From NCBI GenBank assembly GCA_947483095.1, contig CANKLD010000010.1:1-25234 (forward strand): 25,234 bases of DNA, in the 5' to 3' direction. A program made the translations under genes and the position numbers. The stretch is from Bacteroidota bacterium (GTDB lineage: Bacteria; Bacteroidota; Bacteroidia; Flavobacteriales; Flavobacteriaceae). Positions within the stretch are counted from its first letter, which is position 1, and every line of letters starts with the position of its first letter. Below are positions 17,201 through 24,703 of the stretch, one piece after another. The notes beneath the pieces are model-generated. The model was given only the letters and a program-made list of their open reading frames with translations. It did no database searches and was not told the origin of the DNA.

Positions 17201-18142
17201 CCAAGTCTTACAGGCACAGTATTAACCTGGACAGTAGTTCAAAATGGAGTAATAGGAGCATTAGGTGATTCAGGAACTTCAATTGTGCAAGTATTGGAAA
17301 CTACAGGAAACGCTGTTGGTAATGTAATTTATACCATTACTTCAGAATTAAATGGCTGTGTAGGAACCCCAATTTCGGTAACTGCAATAGTAAATCCATT
17401 GCCGAGACCTTCATTAACTGGGGGAAATATATGCGTGGATGCTTTAGGCATGTCCTTTACAACTTACACATTAAATAGCGGACTAAATAATACCGATTAT
17501 ACCTTTCAATGGTTTTTAAATGGCGTTTTACAAAATTTATCAAACGGAAATACTTTTGTGGCTACAGCAGCTGGAAATTATTCTGTAATAGCAACAAATA
17601 TTGCAACTGGATGCGTTTCCTCGAGTGTTTTTGCAACAGTTACCTCAACACTTCCTGCAACAAGTATTTCTGCCGTTGGATCGTTTGCTTTTGATCAAAA
17701 TGCTTCTATTACAGTAACTGCATTAGATCCAAATCCAAATTATCAATATTCCTTAGATTATGGAGCTTTACAATTTTCGAACGTTTTTACCAATGTGAAT
17801 CCTGGAAACCATTTAGTAACCGTTACCGATACTAATGGCTGTACAAATTTGAGTACTAATGTATTTATAATTGGTTATCCAACTTATTTCACCCCTAATA
17901 GCGATGGGTTTAATGATTATTGGAATGTAATTGGATTGGAAAATCAGCCAACGTCCAATATTTACATTTATGACCGTTATGGAAAATTCCTGAAACAGAT
18001 AAGCTCTAAGAGTTTGGGTTGGGATGGGACTTACTTAGGGTCTCCAGTTCCTTCATCAGATTACTGGTTTACTATTGAATATATTGAACCATTAACCACA
18101 GATCTTAAAGTTTTTAAATCCCATTTTTCCCTTAAGAGGTAA
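14258..18142 (+). CDS. large modular surface protein B with T9SS type B C-terminal domain
   Basis: The ATG at 14258 is preferred over that at 14243 because it places a clean signal peptide (MKKNIKLLLFSILISFFTTISAQ) at the N-terminus; the product has 1294 residues. Modules: a jelly-roll carbohydrate-binding-like domain (about 24-205), a SprB-type repeat (216-278), an Ig-like domain (290-357), a second jelly-roll domain (361-528), an Ig-like unit with TWSPAFNPNVTTTYTF, four PKD-like repeats of about 90 residues (687-1047, each with an ICS/LCSG cysteine and NGC near its end), more Ig-like sequence, and a type B T9SS sorting domain (1207-1294, YFTPNSDGFNDYWNVIG). It is the last gene of the cassette, 30 bp after the PorE-like gene. 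The role is inferred as adhesion; no enzyme motif is visible. Confidence 0.88.
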   Translation: MKKNIKLLLFSILISFFTTISAQTLINGNFESGGNGVGFLINGIGYTQINPPTGSSFQGNYAITTNPQLLNSNFISGGDHTTGSGRMLVVDGNTVPNSRLWSSTSTGGALTGFTAGSVYTFSYWIKSVSNDVTNNATQANINVFFVNASNINPANTNSYAPLPSQGWTRVSYTFTATANNALIELRNNNLSVLGNDFALDDFAITPGALPLTLSQTSINPTCPSSSDGSVTGVGAGGALPYTFSLATTTFTISNSSGVFSNLTSGTYTLSVQDAAGAIVPPIIIVLTPPNDITINAPTTICEGASTNLSVSGSPDPYLWTANPVDPSLTAANNTSTNPTVSPTTTTTYTVTSGVAANSTNLVINGDFSMGDFGFVTDYVNYLPGTVPATGVQGAYGVVTNPRNWFTPFSPCTDHTSSGGNMLVADGSTTGTARVWYSPAPITVIPGKNYTFSYFLTSVVNGGPAKLEVLINNVPIGPVATAPSSPCVWDEHSYVWNSGTNTTAIISIIDREAFGNNDFAIDDLYLRETPSCLYQKSVTITVNPNPAPTIGSITHPTCSTSGSVVLNGLPAGNWTINPGGITGNTSSTTLSNLATGTYNYTVTNAANCTSLPVRVDINPIPNIVTPTFITITPVCVGTTIALPLVSANGVNGTWSPAFNPNVTTTYTFTPNTGECATTATMQVVITQIPTAIATPNSETICSLQSTGISLSSAILGTTFSWTSTATDVSGDAAGTGNIISQVLTATGTLVGNVQYTITPTNNGCSGAPIIVTVLVTPKPTFTATAASNSICSGSATAINLVGSMPNTNFSWNLIQNNVTGGSIGTGNVIAQTLSTITNSSGEAVYAITPLVNGCRGITTTVSIIVNPIPVAIINPAAGQTLCSGQTTAISFSSPVINTTFNWTVNQTNLTGTSPSSGTVIAQLLSVILPSVGTATYEVTPTSNGCIGIPAQVSVNVKPIPNFATVPTQAPLCSGDVTSIVLSPSLTGTVLTWTVVQNGVIGALGDSGTSIVQVLETTGNAVGNVIYTITSELNGCVGTPISVTAIVNPLPRPSLTGGNICVDALGMSFTTYTLNSGLNNTDYTFQWFLNGVLQNLSNGNTFVATAAGNYSVIATNIATGCVSSSVFATVTSTLPATSISAVGSFAFDQNASITVTALDPNPNYQYSLDYGALQFSNVFTNVNPGNHLVTVTDTNGCTNLSTNVFIIGYPTYFTPNSDGFNDYWNVIGLENQPTSNIYIYDRYGKFLKQISSKSLGWDGTYLGSPVPSSDYWFTIEYIEPLTTDLKVFKSHFSLKR
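16318..17400 (+). repeat. four PKD-like coding repeats of about 270 bp in surface protein B
   Basis: Units begin near 16318, 16587, 16857 and 17130 and end near 17400. Each encodes a Pro-rich start, a conserved (I/L)CSG-type motif, a F.W or L.W strand, a G..G..I.Q.L segment and a final NGC. Nucleotide identity is modest, so the duplications are old. Confidence 0.7.
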
Positions 18143-18151
18143 GCTTAATTG

Positions 18152-21100
18152 CTAGAAATAAGCTCTAAGCTGAACGTTTCCTGTGTGGATGGCATTACTA
18201 TTTTCACTTTTTCTGCCTTGGTAATTTAAATTAATATCTAAATAATCGGTGAGGTTTTTTTGAATTAGTAAGCGCCAAGTACTATTAGAACCCGGTTGTA
18301 ATCCCTCCAACATTTCATAGGCTACAGGGGTTAAACCACTTCCCACAAAGCGGTTTTCATAAATAGAAAATTCGCCATTCATAGTTAGTTTTTTCTCTGA
18401 AGAATAGGTGAAAGAAGTCCCAAATCGGCTTTGCGCTAATGTTTCTAAGGAGCCTAAATTGTTTTTTTTACTTTGATATTCGTAAAATAGATCCCAACTC
18501 GCATTTTTAGAGAATAAATAGGAAATTTTAGGGGCCAGCTGATACCCTTTTAACAGATAGTTTCTGGCAGAATAATTCTCTGACAACATCTCCGAATTAA
18601 TAGTTTTCGAACCAAAATTCAAAAGCCAATTTTTTTCATATAAATGGGTGTATTGTAATTGATGCGATTGATTTGAATTTTCTTGAGACCCCAAAGAAAG
18701 TAAGTTTTTTATTCTCCCCATCAGAAAAGTATAGGCCATAGAATGCTTTTGTTTGCCTCGATTAAAAAACAAACTGTTTCTAAAGCTTGAATTCAAACCT
18801 AATAAATTGGTGTCGTTTGAGCTAAATGGATTAAAATCGAAATCATCACCTAGACGTTTTATTTTTCGTTCTCCAAGAAAAGCAGTTTGATTGTAGAAAT
18901 AAGATAAAAATCGTTTAAATCCTTTTTCATTTTGCCATTGACTCATATTAATTGTTACCGATTGAGAGAATTTATTCTGATGTGTTTTAAGGTAAACTTG
19001 GTTCGGTAAAAAGATCCTAATGTATTTTGCTTGGTCTATAAAAGCGGCTACTTGAAACTCCTCTAAGTCTTGAATCCCATTGTTGTTATAATCACTCCAA
19101 GAGTAAATCCCGCGTCCCGGCTCAACCTCAAGGTAGGTAAATTCTTGTTGAGCAATAGACCCCGAATTAGTTTCATAAGCCGTTGTAAGTTGAATTAATT
19201 GATTAAAAAAGCGATCATTATATAGCACTCTCGAGTTTAATGAAGGCTCAGAAGGCCTGGTTAAATCGGTAAATTTTAAATTTCTGTAATTTACAAATAC
19301 TGATAAATCACGAGCGTCTGTTTTTATTAATTTGGATTTTAAATAATACGACTGGGAATTATTTACTCGTTTAATAATGCCACTTTGGATACTATCATTC
19401 GACCTATTTAAATAGCCCAACTCTACAAAAACTTTTGTACTATCGCCACGACCAATAAACCCTCCAAATTCAGTAAATTTCTGACTTAAAGTTGATAATA
19501 AGTTGGTTGACTTCAATTTTTCCTGATTGTCTTCTAAACGCGATGTTGTTCCAGCCCAATTTTTCTTATAATGATATTTTATCTGCGTTTGATTTCGAAT
19601 AAAAACAGTCGACGAATAATTACTTTCACTTTTCAAAAAACTACCATTATTTTGAATATTCCATTTCTTCAAGGTTAGATTACCGTTCAGCACTTGACGA
19701 GTTCCAGAAAAGCTGTCTTTGAATCCCAAATTTTCAAATTGATACGTAATATCTCCTTTTTCGGGAAGGTTAAAATGCAATCCTGAAACTAGATAGCTTT
19801 GTGTTCCAATGGGATTATTTAAATTCCAATCTCTATCAAATTCAATTGTGAACAATCGCTCAATAGTTTTAAATTGTTTCTGAATCAATTGATAATTAGC
19901 GAAATAATCTATTTTCCATTTTTTGGAAAATAGCTGTTGCCGTAAATTAATTTTCCACGCAATACCTCGATTATCATTATCATCGATGGAAGAAAACAGG
20001 TTATTATCGTTATTGCTAACGCCAATTTCAAAATCCAAACTGGTTTTTTCGGAAGGATTAAACTTTCCTAAAACGGTTGCAATTTGTATTTCTGTTGGCG
20101 CAATTAATCGAACTATTGGCTCGTAATTTCCTTGGGGGATACCGTTTATTGGCGCTACATAGCTGTATATTTTTCCGACTGCCGCAGCACTTGATAAAAT
20201 ATAATTTCCTAAATTAGTACCAACAAGTGAAAATTTTACATTGTACAATTCATCTGTAGGGACATTAGAATATACAAAAACAGAAATCCCATTTATAATA
20301 TTTTTTTTATAGAGTATTTTATTTTCCGAATAAGTATCTAAATAGGCTGAAGATGTTGACATTAAATCTGGATTATCACCAGCATTAACCAATGTTTGAA
20401 CTTGACCTACTGATAAATTTTGTTGCAAAGCCTGGTTTTTCATGTCATTTTCAGAATATAAATACCCTCCAATACTCCATTTTTCGTGCTCTTGTGTGGC
20501 CCCAGCATAAGTAATAAAACGCGTATAATTTCTTTCTGAATATTGGTATTCTATCGAAATTCGCATTTCCGATGTGATAGGGAAAATGGAAGTAAACTTT
20601 ATTTCCCCCGCATTATAATCGATAATATAATCGTTATTTTCTCCTCGCGTTAGTAGAATTCCATTCACATAAACGCGCTCAGAACCGGATATAACCAAGA
20701 CGTATAATTCGCCATTTGCCCCTCGTAATTTATACGGCCCTTGATTTCCTTCTTGTCCTATAAAGGTGCTTTTCGAATATTTTCCCCTTACCAAAGCTGC
20801 CGACGCGAAGACAGTGGTTTTCGAATTGGTGTTGCCAAATTCAAATCGGGATGACAAACCTTGAACCTTTTTATTGAAATTTAAAAACTTCGAACTTCTA
20901 TTTTCTAAAAACAAATCGCCTGCTCTTATACTCCATTTGTCCGAACTTAATTCGATAAATAGTTGATCAAATTCGTCTAGTCTCTGAGAATATCCTCCTT
21001 CTTGCAACGGGATATTATTGTCTTGAATAGAAGCCCTCAAAGTTACTTTATCAGATATTTTTCCTGAAATTTGAAGATCTAAAGCGGAATTTAAAACCGA

Positions 21101-21562
21101 ATTCTGATTGTTACCAATAGTAATTCCTCGAGTTAAACTCCCAGAAGTTGTTAATCCGTCAAAAGGGACATATTTTTTCGCAGCAGCAAAATTAACTTGG
21201 TATAAATCTCCTAAAGCAGCATCGTTACTAACCACTCGACTTCTATCGTAGATGCTATATTCTTTAGTTAAGAACTCAGGAAATTTTAAAAATCGCACCG
21301 TTAAAGTGTCATTATAATTGGAAAAACCAGGGTTAAATGTAAGTAGGCTTTTTTGAAAATTAACCTTATAATAGGAGGAATCAATGCGTTTTCCTTTGGA
21401 ATTTTCTAATTTAAAAAAACTAGAATTCAAACTAAGGCTATCCAGCTGAACCCCATCTTTTGAAGCTACTATTTTTTTGATTTTATAATGCGTAGAAAAT
21501 TCTTGAGCCTTGAGCCCCGAGAATGAAATCAATAATAGCAAACAAAATAGCTTTCTCAACAT
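18152..21562 (-). CDS. large uncharacterised outer-membrane beta-barrel protein
   Basis: I recognise this only as a conserved type of large Bacteroidota outer-membrane protein without an assigned function. The 1136-residue product has a signal peptide (MLRKLFCLLLLISFSGLKAQ). A soluble beta-rich N-terminal part follows to about residue 135. From about residue 140 come strand-rich segments starting with GSLTRGITIGNNQ and SDKVTLRASIQDNNIP, reminiscent of long barrel proteins such as SprA. The rest alternates amphipathic strands and aromatic girdles, ending in RAYF with the C-terminal Phe expected for barrel insertion. An EF-hand-like acidic loop lies at 824-835 (DYNNNGIQDLEE). No TonB box, plug domain or T9SS CTD was seen. 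It converges with surface protein B (9 bp between stops) and has its own promoter. Confidence 0.72.
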   Translation of the reverse strand: MLRKLFCLLLLISFSGLKAQEFSTHYKIKKIVASKDGVQLDSLSLNSSFFKLENSKGKRIDSSYYKVNFQKSLLTFNPGFSNYNDTLTVRFLKFPEFLTKEYSIYDRSRVVSNDAALGDLYQVNFAAAKKYVPFDGLTTSGSLTRGITIGNNQNSVLNSALDLQISGKISDKVTLRASIQDNNIPLQEGGYSQRLDEFDQLFIELSSDKWSIRAGDLFLENRSSKFLNFNKKVQGLSSRFEFGNTNSKTTVFASAALVRGKYSKSTFIGQEGNQGPYKLRGANGELYVLVISGSERVYVNGILLTRGENNDYIIDYNAGEIKFTSIFPITSEMRISIEYQYSERNYTRFITYAGATQEHEKWSIGGYLYSENDMKNQALQQNLSVGQVQTLVNAGDNPDLMSTSSAYLDTYSENKILYKKNIINGISVFVYSNVPTDELYNVKFSLVGTNLGNYILSSAAAVGKIYSYVAPINGIPQGNYEPIVRLIAPTEIQIATVLGKFNPSEKTSLDFEIGVSNNDNNLFSSIDDNDNRGIAWKINLRQQLFSKKWKIDYFANYQLIQKQFKTIERLFTIEFDRDWNLNNPIGTQSYLVSGLHFNLPEKGDITYQFENLGFKDSFSGTRQVLNGNLTLKKWNIQNNGSFLKSESNYSSTVFIRNQTQIKYHYKKNWAGTTSRLEDNQEKLKSTNLLSTLSQKFTEFGGFIGRGDSTKVFVELGYLNRSNDSIQSGIIKRVNNSQSYYLKSKLIKTDARDLSVFVNYRNLKFTDLTRPSEPSLNSRVLYNDRFFNQLIQLTTAYETNSGSIAQQEFTYLEVEPGRGIYSWSDYNNNGIQDLEEFQVAAFIDQAKYIRIFLPNQVYLKTHQNKFSQSVTINMSQWQNEKGFKRFLSYFYNQTAFLGERKIKRLGDDFDFNPFSSNDTNLLGLNSSFRNSLFFNRGKQKHSMAYTFLMGRIKNLLSLGSQENSNQSHQLQYTHLYEKNWLLNFGSKTINSEMLSENYSARNYLLKGYQLAPKISYLFSKNASWDLFYEYQSKKNNLGSLETLAQSRFGTSFTYSSEKKLTMNGEFSIYENRFVGSGLTPVAYEMLEGLQPGSNSTWRLLIQKNLTDYLDINLNYQGRKSENSNAIHTGNVQLRAYF

Positions 21563-21584
21563 AACAAGTATAACGCACAGACAT

Positions 21585-21617
21585 CAAAAGTAGTGTGTTT
21601 TGTTTGAAAAAGCCAAA
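21585..21617 (-). promoter_or_regulatory. promoter of the large outer-membrane protein gene
   Basis: On the minus strand TTTG (21617-21614) and TACTTTTG (21592-21585) are 21 bp apart and match the Bacteroidota consensus fully. It lies 23-55 bp before the ATG at 21562, within the gap after the aspartate kinase gene, and allows expression apart from that operon. Confidence 0.7.
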
Positions 21618-21647
21618 ATTTGAATTTTCAATAGCTCAATTGCTATT

Positions 21648-22907
21648 TTAATTTTCCTCTTTTGTGATAATTTGCATGGTTTCGCGACTCACTTGTTTCA
21701 ATAAAACCACCTTGTTTTTTTCAACAATTTGAGCTGCTTTTTCATCAAAATGACGAATGGTAAATAGAGAAACATTCTCGTTATAGGATATTTTAAATTT
21801 CTTAGACAGTATCGATTTCAGAGAATTAAAATTCCCGAATTTATCATCAATACAAACAGAAAAACTAATCGCAGAATTTTGAATCAAACTCACTTTCATT
21901 TTATAATCGTGTAAAAGTGAAAATATTTCACTGATGTTTTCCTCCATAATAAATGAAAAATCTATTGAAGAAAGAGAAAGTAACAATTGGTTTTTCTTTA
22001 AAATAAAACAAGGCAAATGAGGATCTAAATCGGCGCCTTTAGTCACGCTTGTTCCTGGCAATGTTGGGTTTATAAATGATTTTACAAATAATGGGATTTC
22101 CTTCTTTTGTAGAGGTTGTAACGTTTTTGGGTGAATTACTGTTGCGCCATAAAATGCCAATTCGATTGCTTCACGATAAGAAATTTGATTTAATAACTTC
22201 GCATTTTCAAAATAACGAGGATCGGCATTCATCACCCCAGGAACGTCTTTCCAAATCGTAACACTTTCAGCATTTAAGCAATAGGCAAAAATAGCCGCCG
22301 TGTAATCCGAACCTTCGCGACCTAAAGTGGTGGTGAAATTATTCTCATCAGAACCCAGGAAACCTTGTGTTACATTTAGAATTTTTTTCTTAACGTTTTT
22401 TGAAATCAATTTTTGAGTGGCGTCCCAATTCACGTTAGCGTCTCGGTAATTGGCATCGGTTTTAATTAAAGTTCTAACATCAATCCACTGGGTTTTTATA
22501 CCCGAAAAACCCATATAATGGCTTATTATTGTTGTAGAAATTAATTCACCAAAACTCACAATTTGGTCATAAACAAAATTATAATTGGGGGATTTATTCT
22601 GACTTACAAAATGGTCTAATTCAGCAAAAAACGAATTTACATCTTTAAAAACAGCATTTTTATCGTCTTCAAATAAATCTAAAAGGATTTGATTGTGGTA
22701 TTTTTTTACTTCTTGAATCGAAGATTGTAACTCAGGAGATTTATCAAAATAGTTTTTTATAACGACTTCAAGTGCATTAGTAGTTTTTCCCATGGCAGAA
22801 ATCACTAATAGAACGTCTTCAAAACCAACGGTTTGCAATACGTTGTGAACGTTTCTTATTCCTACACCATCTTTAATCGATGCGCCTCCAAATTTAAATA
22901 TTCTCAT
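21648..22907 (-). CDS. monofunctional aspartate kinase
   Basis: Aspartate kinase phosphorylates L-aspartate, the first step towards lysine/diaminopimelate, threonine and methionine. The 419-residue protein begins with the kinase signature KFGGAS (residues 5-10, usually KFGGTS). It has VISAMGKTTNAL for nucleotide binding, VSFGELIST, TTLGREGSDYTAA (about 192-204) and a WKDVPGVMNADPRY segment. The C-terminal part from about residue 298 is a regulatory ACT-like region, more diverged than in LysC of enterobacteria. No homoserine dehydrogenase domain is fused. It lies 12 bp downstream of the GNAT gene at 22920-23399 and is probably co-transcribed with it. Which end product controls it cannot be told. 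Confidence 0.92.
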   Translation of the reverse strand: MRIFKFGGASIKDGVGIRNVHNVLQTVGFEDVLLVISAMGKTTNALEVVIKNYFDKSPELQSSIQEVKKYHNQILLDLFEDDKNAVFKDVNSFFAELDHFVSQNKSPNYNFVYDQIVSFGELISTTIISHYMGFSGIKTQWIDVRTLIKTDANYRDANVNWDATQKLISKNVKKKILNVTQGFLGSDENNFTTTLGREGSDYTAAIFAYCLNAESVTIWKDVPGVMNADPRYFENAKLLNQISYREAIELAFYGATVIHPKTLQPLQKKEIPLFVKSFINPTLPGTSVTKGADLDPHLPCFILKKNQLLLSLSSIDFSFIMEENISEIFSLLHDYKMKVSLIQNSAISFSVCIDDKFGNFNSLKSILSKKFKISYNENVSLFTIRHFDEKAAQIVEKNKVVLLKQVSRETMQIITKEEN

Positions 22908-22919
22908 TTCTTAAGATAA

Positions 22920-23399
22920 TTATATTTTGTTTTTCTCTAAAAAAGTGTCAATTCCTTTTTCGTCCATTTGAGCTACAAGCCAATCTTTATATACCCGAGC
23001 TCCAGATTTTTCATAAAATTTAATAGCTGGCGTATTCCAATCCAATACATTCCACTCAATTCTTCGAACGCCATCACATTTGCCTTGAGCAATCACTTCG
23101 GAATACAATTTTAAACCCAATCCCAATCCTCTTTTATCTTCCTTAACGATTAAGTCTTCAAGGTGAATTGTTTTGCCTTTCCAGGTTGAATACCGATAAT
23201 AATATAAAGCCATTCCCACAATTCCTTCATTATCTTCGGCTATAAAAGTATGAAATAATGGGCTTTCGCCAAATCCATCTCGCTCTAAATCGGCAACAGT
23301 TACCCCGACAGCGTTGGGTTCTTTCTCAAAAGTAGCAAGTTCCTTTATCAGACTTAAAATCGCTTTCATGTCGTCAATTTTTCCTTTTCTTATGTTCAT
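22920..23399 (-). CDS. SSAT-like GNAT family N-acetyltransferase
   Basis: This 159-residue GNAT protein has the acetyl-CoA loop in IVKEDKRGLGLGLKLYSEV (about 84-102), preceded by the beta-4 strand IHLEDL. The following VLDWNTPAIKFYEKSGA (about 118-134) is characteristic of the spermidine/spermine or thialysine acetyltransferase subgroup, as is the length. The substrate may be a polyamine or a lysine analogue, but this is an inference from similarity. It is the first gene of a two-gene operon with aspartate kinase, 12 bp apart, preceded by a well-matched promoter. Divergent from fbp. Confidence 0.85.
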   Translation of the reverse strand: MNIRKGKIDDMKAILSLIKELATFEKEPNAVGVTVADLERDGFGESPLFHTFIAEDNEGIVGMALYYYRYSTWKGKTIHLEDLIVKEDKRGLGLGLKLYSEVIAQGKCDGVRRIEWNVLDWNTPAIKFYEKSGARVYKDWLVAQMDEKGIDTFLEKNKI

Positions 23400-23479
23400 T
23401 AAATGCTCTTATTGGTACAGAATTCTTAATCTGAAACTTGTAAAAAAACAGATTTAAAATTTAAATTGCTAATTATTCA

Positions 23480-23509
23480 GCAAATATACAAATCTGACAA
23501 ACTATCCAA
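23480..23509 (-). promoter_or_regulatory. promoter of the GNAT-aspartate kinase operon
   Basis: On the minus strand TTG (23509-23507) is followed after 18 bp by TATATTTGC (23488-23480), a full match to TTG-N17-23-TAnnTTTGC. The leader before the ATG at 23399 would be about 75 nt. Confidence 0.75.
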
Positions 23510-23574
23510 TAAAATTCGGCGCATTATCACAAAAATAACGATATTTGTGGAAAATTAACTACAACGTTATAGTA

Positions 23575-24594
23575 ATGGAACACCGCAATAGAACACTGGG
23601 AGAATTTATTATCGAAAACCAAAATTCGTTTCAATATTCATCTGGAGAATTGTCAAGAATTATCAATTCTATTCGATTAGCCGCCAAAGTGGTCAACTAT
23701 AAAGTAAATAAAGCGGGATTAGTAGATATTATTGGAGCTGCTGGAGAACAAAATATTCAAGGGGAAGACCAACAAAAACTGGATGTTTATGCCAACGATA
23801 TTTTCATTCAAACCCTAATTAATCGGGAGATTGTTTGCGGAATTGCTTCCGAAGAAAACGACGAATTTATTACTGTTGCCGGAAATGATAATTGCCACAA
23901 CAACAAATATGTAGTGCTTATGGATCCGCTGGATGGGTCGTCCAATATTGATGTTAATGTTTCATTAGGAACCATTTTTTCAGTATATCGTAGAGTTTCA
24001 CCCGTAGGAACCCCCGTTACAATTGAGGATTTTCTTCAACCAGGAATCAATCAGGTTGCAGCCGGTTATGTAATTTACGGAACTTCAACCATGCTAGTTT
24101 ATACTACTGGTGATGGCGTGAACGGATTTACCCTGAACCCCGCAATTGGAACTTTCTATCTTTCACATCCCAATATGAAATTTGCCGAAGACGGAAATAT
24201 CTATTCTATCAATGAAGGAAATTACATCCATTTTCCGCAAGGAGTAAAAGATTACATTAAATATTGCCAAACCGAAGAAGGCGACAGGCCTTACACTTCA
24301 AGATATATAGGAAGTTTGGTTTCCGATTTTCATAGAAATATGATTAAGGGCGGAATTTACATTTATCCAACGAGTTCGAAATCTCCAAATGGAAAATTAC
24401 GGTTGTTGTACGAATGCAATCCTATGGCTTTTATTGCCGAACAAGCTGGTGGGAAAGCGTCAGACGGATATACTAGAATCATGGAAATTCAGCCAAATGA
24501 ACTGCATGAAAGAGCCCCTTTTTTCTGCGGAAGTAGCAATATGGTGGATAAAGCCGAAGAATTTATGCGCCTTGCAAAATTAAGCAAGTACTAA
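23575..24594 (+). CDS. fbp: class 1 fructose-1,6-bisphosphatase
   Basis: This cytosolic enzyme hydrolyses fructose 1,6-bisphosphate to fructose 6-phosphate in gluconeogenesis. The ATG at 23575 gives 339 residues and the usual N-terminus [16 protein letters not shown] ten codons earlier is in frame but falls at a -7-like GATATTTG (23540-23547) and is rejected. Key motifs are [20 protein letters not shown], the metal-binding [12 protein letters not shown] (from residue 117), the substrate region with [13 protein letters not shown], and the C-terminal [20 protein letters not shown]. The length is normal. It is monocistronic by spacing, divergent from the GNAT-aspartate kinase operon. No terminator hairpin was clear in the 109 bp that follow. 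Confidence 0.96.
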   Translation: MEHRNRTLGEFIIENQNSFQYSSGELSRIINSIRLAAKVVNYKVNKAGLVDIIGAAGEQNIQGEDQQKLDVYANDIFIQTLINREIVCGIASEENDEFITVAGNDNCHNNKYVVLMDPLDGSSNIDVNVSLGTIFSVYRRVSPVGTPVTIEDFLQPGINQVAAGYVIYGTSTMLVYTTGDGVNGFTLNPAIGTFYLSHPNMKFAEDGNIYSINEGNYIHFPQGVKDYIKYCQTEEGDRPYTSRYIGSLVSDFHRNMIKGGIYIYPTSSKSPNGKLRLLYECNPMAFIAEQAGGKASDGYTRIMEIQPNELHERAPFFCGSSNMVDKAEEFMRLAKLSKY

Positions 24595-24666
24595 ATATTG
24601 AAATTTTATCCTCTTTTTTTGTTAGTCTAAACTAAAATCCACCCCTTTTATTTTCAAAATAATTCG

Positions 24667-24674
24667 TAAGTTTG
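24667..24674 (+). promoter_or_regulatory. candidate -7 box for the HupE/UreJ-like gene
   Basis: TAAGTTTG fits TAnnTTTG and lies 29 bp before the ATG at 24704. No good TTG element was found 17-23 bp upstream (only TTTTA near 24646), so the promoter call is weak. Confidence 0.4.
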
Positions 24675-24703
24675 ACATTCATTAAATCGCTAACAAATAG
24701 CCT

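Noticed and set aside
18125..18175. Imperfect CTTAAGAG/CTCTAAG repeats between surface protein B and the barrel gene
   Set aside because: Pairing is broken by several mismatches, so no terminator could be supported.
23545..23574. TTG start ten codons upstream for fbp
   Set aside because: It falls at a -7-like GATATTTG, and the known family N-terminus begins at the ATG at 23575.
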